64,000 nucleotides of DNA. It comes from Rhodanobacter denitrificans (GTDB taxonomy: Bacteria > Pseudomonadota > Gammaproteobacteria > Xanthomonadales > Rhodanobacteraceae). A program made the translations under genes and the position numbers. A model generated the notes under the pieces. That model was given only the letters and a program-made list of their open reading frames with translations. It was not told where the DNA came from and did not search any database. Shown piece by piece: positions 35,131 through 44,119 of the stretch; within the stretch, counting starts at the first letter, position 1, and each line of letters begins with the position of its first letter. The stretch lies in the NCBI RefSeq assembly GCF_000230695.2, contig NC_020541.1, positions 2,604,001-2,668,000 on the forward strand, written 5' to 3'.

Positions 35131-36614
35131 GCTCGCTCGAACTTTACCCGCAGGACGAAAAACTGCCGCGCGGCGAACACGTGGCATTCAACCTGTACAT
35201 GATCACCGCCCTGCTGCTGTTCGTGCTGATGATGCTGCTGGGCCTGACCATGCGCATGACCCAGGCCGAGTGGACGCCGGTCCAGGCCGCGATGTTCTAC
35301 AAGATCATGACCATGCACGGCGCCGGCATGGTCGGCACCATGAGCCTGGCCAGCACCGCGGTGATGTGGTTCTTCCTGCGCAAGTACGTGTCGCTGCACC
35401 TGTGGGCGTTCCTGGGCAACTACGTGCTGTTCATGCTGGGCGCGCTGTGCATCATCGGGGCGGTGTTCGTCGGCAACTTCGCCAGCGCGTGGACCTTCCT
35501 GTACCCGCTGCCGGTGCACTCGATGGGGCTGTGGAGCAACGGCGCCGCCGCCGTGTTCATGCTCGGCTACCTGCTGATCGGCGTGGGCATGCTGATCTTC
35601 TACCTGGACGCCGCGGCGGCGATCATCCGGCGCTACGGCAACCTCGCGCGCGGACTCGGGCTGCAGTGGCTGTTCGGCGGCACGATCGACCCGACCCATC
35701 CCAAGGCCGTGGTTGCCGGCACCATGGTGATCATCGCCAACTCGCTGGGCATCCTCGCCGGCGCGGTAGTGCTGGTGATGTGCCTGATCAACGCCTGGGA
35801 CCCGGATGTCGCGCTCAACGCGCTGGTGGTGAAGAACCTGATCTACTGGTTCGGCCACATGGTCATCAACGCCACCATCTACATGGGCGTGATCGCCGTC
35901 TACGAACTGCTGCCGCGCTACACCGGCAGACCCTACGGGATCTCGCGGCCGTTCCTGTGGTCCTGGGCGGCCAGCACCGTGTTCGTGATCATCGTGTTCC
36001 CGCACCACCTGCTGATGGATTACGCCGAGCCACGCTGGATGCTGGTGATGGGCCAGATCATCTCCTATGCGGCCGGCTTCCCGGTGTTCCTGGTCACCGC
36101 CTACGGCGTGCTGACCAACATCCATCGCTCCGGCCTGCGCTGGAAAATGCCCTCGATGCTGGCCGTGCTGGCGCTGTTCGGCTGGGCCGCGGGCATCGTG
36201 CCGGCGATCATCGACGGCACCATCAGCGTCAACCGGGTGATGCACAACACGCAGTGGGTGCCGGGGCATTTCCACTTCTACCTGCTGCTCGGCGTGTTGC
36301 CGATGGTCCTCACCCTGCTCTACCACGTGGTCGGCGGCCGCCGTCGCGCGCCGGTCAACGGCGGCGTGGATCGCGCCGGCCTGTTCCTATACGTGACAGG
36401 CGGCATCAGCTTCTGCATGGTGTTCCTGTACGCCGGCCACATGAGCGTGGCTCGGCGCTTCGCCGCGCACCTGCCGGAATGGCTGCCGTACGACAGGGCC
36501 GGTTCGGTCGCCGCGATGGTGCTGATCCTGGGCATGCTGCTGTTCGCCACGCGCATCATCGTCGGCCTGCTCAAGGCGCCGGTCGATGCCGATCCTGCGC
36601 ACCCTGCTGGCTAG
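35127..36614 (+). CDS. Haem-copper oxidase subunit I, B-type (ba3-like)
   Basis: 495-aa subunit with about twelve helices. Haem and copper ligands are seen in MTMHGAGMVG (low-spin haem His), WFGHMVINATIYMGV (CuB His and nearby Tyr), FPHHLLMD (two CuB His) and PGHFHFYLLLG (haem His pair). The divergent form of the HxxxY segment is that of B-type oxidases, which lack the D proton channel. It should reduce O2 to water with high affinity and pump fewer protons. It overlaps subunit II by 4 bp and the SCO gene by 29 bp. Confidence 0.92.
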   Translation: MSSLELYPQDEKLPRGEHVAFNLYMITALLLFVLMMLLGLTMRMTQAEWTPVQAAMFYKIMTMHGAGMVGTMSLASTAVMWFFLRKYVSLHLWAFLGNYVLFMLGALCIIGAVFVGNFASAWTFLYPLPVHSMGLWSNGAAAVFMLGYLLIGVGMLIFYLDAAAAIIRRYGNLARGLGLQWLFGGTIDPTHPKAVVAGTMVIIANSLGILAGAVVLVMCLINAWDPDVALNALVVKNLIYWFGHMVINATIYMGVIAVYELLPRYTGRPYGISRPFLWSWAASTVFVIIVFPHHLLMDYAEPRWMLVMGQIISYAAGFPVFLVTAYGVLTNIHRSGLRWKMPSMLAVLALFGWAAGIVPAIIDGTISVNRVMHNTQWVPGHFHFYLLLGVLPMVLTLLYHVVGGRRRAPVNGGVDRAGLFLYVTGGISFCMVFLYAGHMSVARRFAAHLPEWLPYDRAGSVAAMVLILGMLLFATRIIVGLLKAPVDADPAHPAG

Positions 36615-37200
36615 CACCCTGCTGCTGGCGCTCGGTGGCGCCGTGCTGACGGTCGCCACCGACGGCTTCCAGGCATTCACCAGCGAAACCGCGCGCCGCC
36701 TCGCGGTACAGCGCGACCCACCGCCGGTACCGACCGTGCTGCTGGAAACCCAGTCCGGCGCCCGCCTCGACCTGACCGAGCTGCGCGGTCGCTGGGTGCT
36801 GGTCGACTTCGTCTACACCCGCTGCCTGACCTGGTGCCTGGCGCTGGGCGGCGAGTTTGCGCAGCTGCAGGATCAGCTTGCCGCGCCGCTGGCCGACGGC
36901 CGGCTGGTTCTGCTCAGCATCAGTTTCGACCCGGTGCATGACACGCCTGCCGAGCTGGCGGCCTACCGACAGCGCTTTCGCGGCCGCGACCACGGCTGGA
37001 TCGTCGCCCGGCCGACCAGCACTGACGGCCTGCAACAGTTGCTGCGCACGTTCGGCGTCACCGTGGTGCCGGACCGGATGGGCGGCTACGTGCACAACGC
37101 CGCGATCCAGGTGGTCGACCCGCAGGGGCGGCTGGTGCTGATCCTCGATGCGGGCAACCCGCAGGCCGTCGCGCAGACCATGCGGGGCAAGCTACCGTGA
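36586..37200 (+). CDS. SCO1/SenC family copper chaperone
   Basis: 204-aa thioredoxin-fold protein with an N-terminal membrane anchor (LLASTLLLALGGAVLTVA). The copper site is CxxxC in TRCLTWCLALGG plus the distal His in GGYVHNAAIQ. SCO proteins deliver copper to the CuA site of subunit II, which matches its place in the operon. The start overlaps subunit I by 29 bp, and the stop overlaps the next gene as GTGA. Confidence 0.92.
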   Translation: MPILRTLLASTLLLALGGAVLTVATDGFQAFTSETARRLAVQRDPPPVPTVLLETQSGARLDLTELRGRWVLVDFVYTRCLTWCLALGGEFAQLQDQLAAPLADGRLVLLSISFDPVHDTPAELAAYRQRFRGRDHGWIVARPTSTDGLQQLLRTFGVTVVPDRMGGYVHNAAIQVVDPQGRLVLILDAGNPQAVAQTMRGKLP

Positions 37201-37775
37201 GAATCGCCGGCCGGCAACGCCTGGCCCCGGCCTTCGCCGCGGTGCTGTTCGCGATCCTGCTGCTGCCATCGGCGCGGCACGGGCTGGAAGGCAGCATGAC
37301 GGCGCAGATGCTGGTGCAGATACCGCTGCTGATCGGGATCGGCTGGCTGCTGCCCGCCGCGTTGCCGCAACGGCTTGGCGAGGGCATCGCGCGCTGGAAC
37401 CAGCACGGCATCAGCAGCGTGGTGCTGGCCAGCCTGGCCGGCATGTTCTGGATGCTGCCGCGCTCGCTCGATGCGGCCATCGGCGAACCGTGGATGGCGG
37501 TGGCGAAGTTCGCCAGCGTGCCGCTGCTGATCGGCCTGCCGCTGGGACTGGGCTGGCCGCGCATGGGCTTCGTGGTGCGCGGCGTGTTCCTGCTCGAACT
37601 GATCGCCACGTTCTTCCGGCTGGGCTGGCTGTATCTGGTCTCGCCGGTGCGCCTGTGCAACAACTACCTGCTCGACGACCAGCAGCGCGCGGGCGAGACC
37701 ATGCTGGTGATCGGCGGCGTGATCCTGACCGGTATCCTGGCCAAGCTGTTGTGGGGGCGCTTCAACCCGGCCTGA
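37197..37775 (+). CDS. Membrane protein of the oxidase operon, possible assembly factor
   Basis: 192-aa integral membrane protein with four or five helices, starting at a GTG that overlaps the SCO stop. The opening HGLEGSMTAQMLVQIPLLIGIG is faintly like the MxxHMxxH region of CtaG-type oxidase assembly factors, but the histidines are not kept. I do not recognise a family with certainty. The tight overlap with three oxidase genes suggests a role in assembly or haem/copper insertion. Confidence 0.75.
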   Translation: MRIAGRQRLAPAFAAVLFAILLLPSARHGLEGSMTAQMLVQIPLLIGIGWLLPAALPQRLGEGIARWNQHGISSVVLASLAGMFWMLPRSLDAAIGEPWMAVAKFASVPLLIGLPLGLGWPRMGFVVRGVFLLELIATFFRLGWLYLVSPVRLCNNYLLDDQQRAGETMLVIGGVILTGILAKLLWGRFNPA

Positions 37776-37793
37776 AGGGCTACCGGCACGACG

Positions 37794-38105
37794 TCAGCCG
37801 ATGCCGGCCAGCCGCAGCAGCGCCGCTGCCAGCGCGCCCACGACCACCACCAGCAGGAACGGCGCGCGCAGCCACAATGCGACACCCGCGGCAAGCAGCG
37901 CGCCGAGCCGCGCGTCGAGCGCCAGCGCCGCGCCGGCGCTGAACGTGTTCATCGCGGTCAGCGAAGCCAGCAGGCCGATCGTCAGCGTGCCCGCGACACG
38001 GCTCATGTGTTCGTTCTCCAGCCAGCGCGCCGGCACCAGGTAGCCGGCCAGCTTGATCGCATACGCCGCCGCGCTGGCCAGCAGCAGCCACCCCCACAGC
38101 GCCAT
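37794..38105 (-). CDS. azlD: AzlD family branched-chain amino acid exporter subunit
   Basis: 103-aa membrane protein with three or four helices of the AzlD type (LLLASAAAYAIKLAGYLVPA, GLLASLTAMNTFSAG). AzlD works with AzlC in export of branched-chain amino acids or azaleucine resistance. Its ATG overlaps the AzlC stop by one base (TGATG). It is convergent with the oxidase operon. Confidence 0.88.
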   Translation of the reverse strand: MALWGWLLLASAAAYAIKLAGYLVPARWLENEHMSRVAGTLTIGLLASLTAMNTFSAGAALALDARLGALLAAGVALWLRAPFLLVVVVGALAAALLRLAGIG

Positions 38106-38845
38106 CAGTGGCGCTCCTGCGACGGTACGCCGGCGTCTTCGTAGCCGGCCGGATCGACGTCCGGCTCCAATCCCTCGTCCGCCGGCCCGCGGCTGAACCA
38201 GCCCCACAGCGCCGCGACCAGTGCGGCGAGCAGGATCGGCACGCCGGGCGGCACCCGCGGCAAGGCCAGCACGGTAACCAGCGCGCAAACCACGGCCAGC
38301 GCCACCGGCTCACGTGCGCGCAGGCGCGGCCACAGCAGGCCGAGGAACGCGGCCACCGCCGCGCCGTCCAGGCCCCAGCGCCGTGGATCGCCCAGCGCAT
38401 CGCCGAGCAGCGCGCCGGCCAGGGTGAACAGGTTCCACAGCGCGAACACGCCCAGCCCGGCGGCCCAGAAGCCGCGGCGCTGCTCGTCGGGATCGAGCTG
38501 GCCCGCGGCGGTGGCGGCGGATTCGTCGATGGTGACCTGGGCGGCGAGCAGCCGGCGCCAGCCGCGCGGCCGGAGCATCCGGTTCATCTGCATGCCGTAG
38601 ACCGCATTGCGCACGCCGAGCAGGGTGGCCGCGCCGAACGCGGCCGAACCGGCGCCGCCGCCGGCCACCACGCCGATGAAGGCGAACTGCGAGCCGCCGG
38701 TGAACATCAGCGCGCTCAGCACCACCGTCTGCCACACGCCGAGCCCGGAAGCGACGCCCAGCGCACCGAACGACACCCCGTACAGCCCGGTCGCCACGGC
38801 GATCGAGAGGCCAATCTTCACGGCGGGGGACAACGCGACGCTCAC
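38105..38845 (-). CDS. azlC: AzlC family branched-chain amino acid exporter subunit
   Basis: 246-aa membrane protein with about seven helices. Typical AzlC segments: GVSFGALGVASGLGVWQTV, SALMFTGGSQFAFIGVV and LGVRNAVYGMQMNR. The acidic C-terminal tail (EGLEPDVDPAGYEDAG) is cytoplasmic or periplasmic and unusual in length. It is the first gene of the azlCD operon and is divergent from the MarR gene. Confidence 0.92.
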   Translation of the reverse strand: MSVALSPAVKIGLSIAVATGLYGVSFGALGVASGLGVWQTVVLSALMFTGGSQFAFIGVVAGGGAGSAAFGAATLLGVRNAVYGMQMNRMLRPRGWRRLLAAQVTIDESAATAAGQLDPDEQRRGFWAAGLGVFALWNLFTLAGALLGDALGDPRRWGLDGAAVAAFLGLLWPRLRAREPVALAVVCALVTVLALPRVPPGVPILLAALVAALWGWFSRGPADEGLEPDVDPAGYEDAGVPSQERH

Positions 38846-38911
38846 CGGCGGATCTTATCCCATCGGCGGTCCGCCCCGCGCGGGTCGCCGCTCCCTTGGT
38901 TCTTTTTGTAC

Positions 38912-38922
38912 ATTACTGTAAT
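38912..38922 (+). promoter_or_regulatory. Short palindrome at the MarR start region
   Basis: ATTAC-T-GTAAT, a perfect 5+5 inverted repeat, ends 8 bases before the ATG of the MarR gene. The surrounding 35 bases are strikingly AT-rich for this genome (TTTTTGTACATTACTGTAAT), so promoter and operator probably overlap here. It is a likely autoregulatory site. Confidence 0.55.
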
Positions 38923-38930
38923 ATCCAGTT

Positions 38931-39449
38931 ATGGAAAACAATCACAACGAAGGCATGAGCGGCTTCCTGGCCATCGAACAGAAGCTCGCGGTCAGCACGC
39001 GCAGGCACCGCGGCTTTCCGCGCGACCAGGCCATGCTGGTGCGCATGGTGAAGCTGCTGCACAAGCTGTTCAGCGACCACGCCAACCTGCTGCTGCGCAC
39101 GCATGACCTGACCCACCCGGAATACAACGTGCTGATGATGCTCGACGGCAGCGAGGGCGGCCTGAGCCCGTCGCAGCTCGGCGAGGCGACCAGCGAGAAG
39201 TCGTCGAACACCACCCGCCTGATCGACCAGCTGCTGGCCAAGGGCCTGCTCACCCGCTCGCCCAGCGATGAGGACCGCCGCATGCTGGTGGTGCAGCTCA
39301 CCGACGAGGGCGAAGCCCTGATCCGGCAGGTGGTGCCGGCGGTCACCCTGCAGCTGCAGGGCTTCTTCGCCGGCATCACCGACGCCCAGCGCGGCCAGCT
39401 GGAACACCTGCTGAAGAAAGTGCTGCGCGGAGTGGAGTCGCAGGGATGA
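38931..39449 (+). CDS. MarR family regulator of the efflux operon
   Basis: 172-aa winged-helix repressor. The DNA-binding part is SPSQLGEATSEKSSNTTRL plus the wing SPSDEDRRMLVVQLT. No conserved redox cysteine is present, so it is more like EmrR/SlyA proteins that sense small aromatic ligands. It overlaps the downstream FUSC gene (ATGA), so it is the first gene of a four-gene efflux operon and probably its repressor. The palindrome just upstream would be the operator. Confidence 0.9.
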   Translation: MENNHNEGMSGFLAIEQKLAVSTRRHRGFPRDQAMLVRMVKLLHKLFSDHANLLLRTHDLTHPEYNVLMMLDGSEGGLSPSQLGEATSEKSSNTTRLIDQLLAKGLLTRSPSDEDRRMLVVQLTDEGEALIRQVVPAVTLQLQGFFAGITDAQRGQLEHLLKKVLRGVESQG

Positions 39450-41593
39450 GCAGCACCGCGACCGCCGAACCGCCGGCAACGCCGCCGCTGCCCTGGCGCC
39501 AGCAGATCGCCCACGCCATGGCCGGCGAAAAGGCCGCGTGGCTGTTCATCCTCAAGACCCTGCTGGCGATCTACCTCACCGGCTGGCTGGCGATGCGGCT
39601 GCAGCTGGGCTCGCCATCGGTGGCGATGGTCACCGTGGTCGTGGTGATGAACCGGCAGTCGGGCATGGTGCTGGCCAAGAGCCTGTATCGCGGCCTGGGC
39701 ACCCTGCTCGGCTGCACCGGCGCGATCCTGGCGGTGGCGCTGTTCCCGCAGCAGCCGTTGCCGCTGGTGCTGTTCATCTCGCTGTGGGCCGGGCTGTGCG
39801 CCGGCGGCGCGGTGCTGTTCCGCCACTTCCGCGCCTATGCCTTCGTGCTGGCCGGCTATACCGCGGCGATGATCGTGCTGCCGGCCATGAGCCATCCGGT
39901 CCACGTGTTCGACAGCGCGTTCGCGCGCACCTCCGAGGTGCTGCTGGGCCTGCTGGTGGCCAGCGTGGTGTTCGACGCGGTGTTCCCGATCCGCCTGCGC
40001 GGCGACCTGCGCGGTAGCGCCGACCGCAACTTCGACGGCTTCCTGGACTTCATCCGCGACAGCAGCCGCGGCGCGCTGGTCGACCACGAGGCGATGGAGC
40101 GCACGCAGATGCGCGTGGTGCGCGGCGCACTCGGCTTCGAGGATCTGCGCACCGCCGCGTTCTTCGACGACCCTTCCCTGCGCACCCGCAACGGCCTGCT
40201 GAAGCTGCTCAACCAGCGCTTCATGGTCTCGGCTTCGCGCTTCCAGTCGCTGCACCACCTGGTCGACCGCCTCCGGCGCAAGGGCTCGACCACCGCCGCG
40301 CAGGCGCTGATGCGCCTGCTGCGCCCGCTGGGCGATGCGCTGGACGAACGCGCCACGCGCGATGACCTGGACCGGCTGGCCGACCAGCTTGCCGCCTGCC
40401 ATCGACGGATCGCCGCGCAGGCGACGCACGAGCGCGCCGCGCTGGAGCCGTCCTGCCGCGACGACTTCGACACCGGCCACGCGCTGCTCCGCCGCTTTCT
40501 CGACGAACTGCGCGACTACGTGCGCACCAAGGCCCATCTGGACCTGGGACGCCGCGCCGGCAAGCCCGTGCCGCAAGCGCGCGGCCGCGTCCACTTTGCC
40601 CGCACCAACGACAGCCATGCGGTGATGCTGGCAATGCTGCGTTCGGCCGCGGTGACCCTGGTGCTGTCGCTGCTGTGGCTCTGCAGCGGCTGGACCGGCG
40701 GCGCCATAGCCCTGTTCGGTCTGGTCGCGCTGATCTCGATGGCGTCGGCGGCGCCGGATCCGGTGTTCGTCTCCAAGCGCATCGCGATCGGCCACCTGCT
40801 GGCGCCGATCGTGGCGCTGCCCACCTACAGCGTGCTGCCACTGCTGCCTACCTATCCGCTGCTGGTGCTCGGTACCCTGCCGCTGCTGATGCTGTCGCTG
40901 TACCTGGTCACCCGGCCGACGCTGGCCATCATCGGCATCGCCATGAGCGTGGGCATCCTGGTCGCGCTGGCGATCGGCGAGGCACCGCACGTCGACGCGC
41001 CGATGTACCTCAACAGTGGGCTGTCGTTCGCGGTGGGTGCCTGGCTCGCGGTGGCGATCTTCAGGCTGATTCCCTCGGGCCATGGCAGCAAGGGGCGCCG
41101 CCGCCGCCTGCTGCGCCGCCTGCGCGGGCTGGTCCGGCTCGCCGCCGGCGCGCCGCTGCCGGGCCTGCTGCCGCGTTTCGAAAGCCTCGCCCGCGACCTG
41201 TTCCAGCAGATCGTGGCGCAGACCCGGCCGGGCAGCCGGCATTCGCGCGAGCTGCTGGACTGGGCCCTGATGGTGCATGAAACCGGCCACGCCCTGATCG
41301 GGCTGCGCCACGACCTGGCCGAACAGGCGCTGCCGAGCGCGCTGCACGCCGACCTCGACGCCGCGCTGGAGGCGCTGGCCCGCGTCTACGAACGGCTGGA
41401 CCCGGCCGACCGCGCGGCCGCGCTCGCCCGCGTCCGCCATCTCCTGGCGCAGATCGACATCACCCGCCCGACGCTGCGCGAGCACCTGCACCTGCTGCTG
41501 GGCGCGCTGGAGGACGACGATTCCGTGCTCGCCGCCGGCGTCGCCCGCCAGCACCGTCTGCTGCGCCTGCCGGAGGCCACCCATGCCGTATGA
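39446..41593 (+). CDS. FUSC family (AaeB-like) inner-membrane efflux protein
   Basis: 715-aa membrane protein built of two repeats of six helices (first ~30-190, second ~390-550) with cytoplasmic domains between and after. This is the fusaric-acid resistance/AaeB arrangement. The opening AWLFILKTLLAIYLTGWLA and the midpoint AVMLAMLRSAAVTLVLS mark the two repeats. With the small DUF1656 protein and the HlyD subunit it should export aromatic acids or similar compounds across both membranes. It overlaps both neighbours. Confidence 0.92.
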   Translation: MSSTATAEPPATPPLPWRQQIAHAMAGEKAAWLFILKTLLAIYLTGWLAMRLQLGSPSVAMVTVVVVMNRQSGMVLAKSLYRGLGTLLGCTGAILAVALFPQQPLPLVLFISLWAGLCAGGAVLFRHFRAYAFVLAGYTAAMIVLPAMSHPVHVFDSAFARTSEVLLGLLVASVVFDAVFPIRLRGDLRGSADRNFDGFLDFIRDSSRGALVDHEAMERTQMRVVRGALGFEDLRTAAFFDDPSLRTRNGLLKLLNQRFMVSASRFQSLHHLVDRLRRKGSTTAAQALMRLLRPLGDALDERATRDDLDRLADQLAACHRRIAAQATHERAALEPSCRDDFDTGHALLRRFLDELRDYVRTKAHLDLGRRAGKPVPQARGRVHFARTNDSHAVMLAMLRSAAVTLVLSLLWLCSGWTGGAIALFGLVALISMASAAPDPVFVSKRIAIGHLLAPIVALPTYSVLPLLPTYPLLVLGTLPLLMLSLYLVTRPTLAIIGIAMSVGILVALAIGEAPHVDAPMYLNSGLSFAVGAWLAVAIFRLIPSGHGSKGRRRRLLRRLRGLVRLAAGAPLPGLLPRFESLARDLFQQIVAQTRPGSRHSRELLDWALMVHETGHALIGLRHDLAEQALPSALHADLDAALEALARVYERLDPADRAAALARVRHLLAQIDITRPTLREHLHLLLGALEDDDSVLAAGVARQHRLLRLPEATHAV

Positions 41594-41783
41594 GGTCTCC
41601 ATCGGCGGCGTCTACTTTCCCAGCGTGCTGATGTTGGCCGTCCTGTTGCTGCCCGCGCTGTGGCTGCTCGACCAGCTGCTCGGCCGCATCGGCCTCTACC
41701 GCCATGCGACGCATCCGTCGCTGCTGCGCATCGCGCTGTTCACCGGCGTCTGCAGCGTGGCGACGCTCGCCCTGTTTTCCTGA
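41583..41783 (+). CDS. DUF1656 (AaeX-like) small membrane protein
   Basis: 66-aa protein with two membrane helices (FPSVLMLAVLLLPALWLLD and LFTGVCSVATLALFS). The N-terminal PYEVSIGGVYFPS is the DUF1656 signature. These small proteins occur only between FUSC and HlyD partners. It overlaps the FUSC gene by 11 bp. Confidence 0.93.
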   Translation: MPYEVSIGGVYFPSVLMLAVLLLPALWLLDQLLGRIGLYRHATHPSLLRIALFTGVCSVATLALFS

Positions 41784-41795
41784 GGTATCCCTGTC

Positions 41796-42797
41796 ATGAG
41801 AAGTGCAACCCTGATCCGTGCCGGCTTTACCGCCGCGATGGTCCTGCTGGCGACGGCGGCCGCGTACATCGCCTGGCAACACTACATGTCGTCGCCGTGG
41901 ACCCGCGACGCGCGCATCCGCGCCGAAGTGGTGCGCATCGCGCCGGATGTCTCCGGCCTGATCACCCGCGTCGCGGTGAAGGACAACCAGCCGGTGAAGA
42001 AGGGTGACCTGCTGTTCGTGGTGGACCGCGACCGCTACCAGCTGATCGCCGACCAGGCCGAAGCCGACCTCGCCGCCGCCGAAGCCGCCGCGGCGGCCGC
42101 CGGCGCGAACACCTCGGCCGCTGCCGCCGGCGCGCAGGCCAGCGAGGCCGAGGCCGCGATGCGCCGCCTGCAGGCGCAACGCCGCGACCGGCTGGGCGAC
42201 GTGATCTCGCGCGAGGCGCGCGACGATGCCTCTGCCGCCGCCGAGGCCGCCCGGGCCAGCTGGCGTCAGGCGCAGGCGGGGCGCAGCGCCGCCAGTGCCA
42301 GCCAGCGGCGCGCGGTTGTCGCGGTGCGCCAGGCGCGCATCGCGCTGGAGCGCGCGCAGCTCGACCTGGCCCGCACCGAAGTGCGCGCGCCCAGCGACGG
42401 CAGCATCACCAACCTCGACGTGCGCGCCGGCGACTTCGCCGAGGCAGGCAAGCCGCGCATGGCCCTGGTCCGGCGCGACGACATCTGGATCTATGGCTAC
42501 TTCGAGGAAACCAAGCTGCCGCAGGTGCACGTCGGCGATCCGGTCGACATCCGCCTGATGGCCGGCGGCGTGCGCCTGCGCGGCCGCGTCGACAGCGTCG
42601 CGGTGGGCATCGCCGACGGCGCCAGCCCTGCCAGCGACAACCTGCTCGCCCAGGTCGAACCCACCTTCAACTGGATCCGCCTGGCCCAGCGCGTGCCGGT
42701 GCGCGTGCGCATCGACGCGTCGTCGATCCCGCGCGGCGCGGTGCTCGCCGCCGGCATGAGCGCCACCCTGGTCGTCCAGGGAAACCGCCGGGACTGA
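41796..42797 (+). CDS. HlyD/AaeA-type periplasmic adaptor protein
   Basis: 333-aa membrane fusion protein. An N-terminal anchor (GFTAAMVLLATAAAYIAW) precedes the biotinyl-lipoyl half (RIAPDVSGLITRVAVKDNQPVKKGD, shown here in part), an alanine-rich coiled-coil hairpin (~85-195) and the second lipoyl half and beta-barrel. It links the FUSC pump to an outer-membrane factor, which is not encoded here and is probably TolC-like. Confidence 0.92.
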   Translation: MRSATLIRAGFTAAMVLLATAAAYIAWQHYMSSPWTRDARIRAEVVRIAPDVSGLITRVAVKDNQPVKKGDLLFVVDRDRYQLIADQAEADLAAAEAAAAAAGANTSAAAAGAQASEAEAAMRRLQAQRRDRLGDVISREARDDASAAAEAARASWRQAQAGRSAASASQRRAVVAVRQARIALERAQLDLARTEVRAPSDGSITNLDVRAGDFAEAGKPRMALVRRDDIWIYGYFEETKLPQVHVGDPVDIRLMAGGVRLRGRVDSVAVGIADGASPASDNLLAQVEPTFNWIRLAQRVPVRVRIDASSIPRGAVLAAGMSATLVVQGNRRD

Positions 42798-42800
42798 TCG

Positions 42801-44024
42801 TCAGGCCGGCCGTGGCCGGCGCAGCAGCCGCAACGGCGCGGGCATGCCGCCGTGCTCGGCAGTGAGGCCGGACATCACCAGCCGCCGGAACGGCGAGAGC
42901 CGCGCGCCGGCGCCCAGTGCCAGCTTGCGCAACACGCGCGCCGGGCGGCGGTCGTCGGTGTACAGGCCGGCCAGGGCGTTGGTGGCCAGGTACAGCGGGC
43001 GCGTGGCCAGCCGCAGCCGGCGCTCGTAGCGCGCCAGCAGCGCCGGCGCGGCGATGGACTGGCCGGCGGCCTGCGCGGCGCGCAGCTCGCGCGCCAGCAG
43101 GTCCTGCCCGAGCAGGCCGAAGTTGAAGCCGTGCGCGGTGACCGGGTGCATGCCCACCGCGGCGTCGCCGATCAGCGCGAAGCGCTCGGCCACGAAGCGC
43201 TGCGCGTACACGCCCACCAGCGGGTAGGCACAGCGCGGGCCGGCCACGGCCATGCTGCCCAGCCGGTGCCCGAAGCGTTCGGCCATGGCCGCTTCCAGCG
43301 CCGCATCGTCCAGCGCCAGCAGCTCGCGCATCGCCGGCGGGGTCAGCGTCAGCACCACCGACGAGGTGTGCGCATCGTGCAGCGGCAGCAGGGCCAGGGT
43401 CTGACCGTGGCCGAACCACTCCCACGCCACCTGCTCGTGCGGCACCTGGTGGCGCATGCGCAGCACCAGCATGGTCTTGCCGAAGTCGCGCATCTGCGCA
43501 CCGATGCCCATCGCGCGGCGCGTCTCGGAGAAGCGGCTGTCCGCCGCCACCACCAGCTGCGCGCGCAAGGTGTCGCCGTTGTCGAGGTCGACCTCGGCGC
43601 CGGCGGCGCTGGTGCGCACCGCGCCGACCCGCGCGCCGGTGATGCGCTCGACCTCGGGCAGCGTCATCACCTCCTCATACGCGACGCGACGGATCGCGTG
43701 GTTCGACAGCAGCCAGCCGAGCTGGTCGGTGCCTGCTTCATCGTGGCGGAACATCAGGCCGGCGTGGTCGTCGCCGTCGAGTACCATCGCGTCGCGCAGG
43801 GTGCCGACCTCCTCCTTGCGCAGACGCGTCCACAGGCCCAGTTCGCGCAGCAGGCGCTGCGAACGATGGGTGATCGCGATCTCGCGGCCGTCGTCGGCCG
43901 GCGCGGCCAGCGCGGACTCTTCCTGCCGCTCCACCAGCGCGATGCGCAGGCCGCTGCCGGCCAACGAACGGGTGAAACACAAGCCGGCCGGGCCGGCGCC
44001 GATGACCACGATGTCGAACGACAT
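42801..44024 (-). CDS. ubiM: 5-demethoxyubiquinol-8 5-hydroxylase UbiM
   Basis: 407-aa FAD monooxygenase of the UbiH/UbiF/UbiM group. It starts with the dinucleotide fold (IVVIGAGPAGLCFTRSLAG), and carries the family motif GDAAVGMHPVTAHGFNFGL near residue 285, with the DG/GD sites expected for FAD. The REIAITHRSQRLLRELGLW segment separates UbiM from UbiH and UbiF by my recollection. UbiM adds the C5 hydroxyl in ubiquinone synthesis using O2. AGGAG lies about 10 bases before the ATG. A small HMA-fold-like gene lies just upstream on the same strand. Confidence 0.85.
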   Translation of the reverse strand: MSFDIVVIGAGPAGLCFTRSLAGSGLRIALVERQEESALAAPADDGREIAITHRSQRLLRELGLWTRLRKEEVGTLRDAMVLDGDDHAGLMFRHDEAGTDQLGWLLSNHAIRRVAYEEVMTLPEVERITGARVGAVRTSAAGAEVDLDNGDTLRAQLVVAADSRFSETRRAMGIGAQMRDFGKTMLVLRMRHQVPHEQVAWEWFGHGQTLALLPLHDAHTSSVVLTLTPPAMRELLALDDAALEAAMAERFGHRLGSMAVAGPRCAYPLVGVYAQRFVAERFALIGDAAVGMHPVTAHGFNFGLLGQDLLARELRAAQAAGQSIAAPALLARYERRLRLATRPLYLATNALAGLYTDDRRPARVLRKLALGAGARLSPFRRLVMSGLTAEHGGMPAPLRLLRRPRPA

Positions 44025-44119
44025 GGGCAGAACGCTCCTGGAGATGATCGTCGGCAAGCAACGGGTTGCGACACCGGCTCGTGCCGATGCCGGCGGGGAA
44101 ACCGCCGGCGGTTGCCCCG

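Noticed and set aside
38942..41602. Minus-strand open frame of nearly 900 codons opposite the FUSC operon
   Set aside because: Translation is Gln/His/Arg/Ala-rich without domains. The plus-strand genes account for the region with overlapping starts and clear membrane helices.
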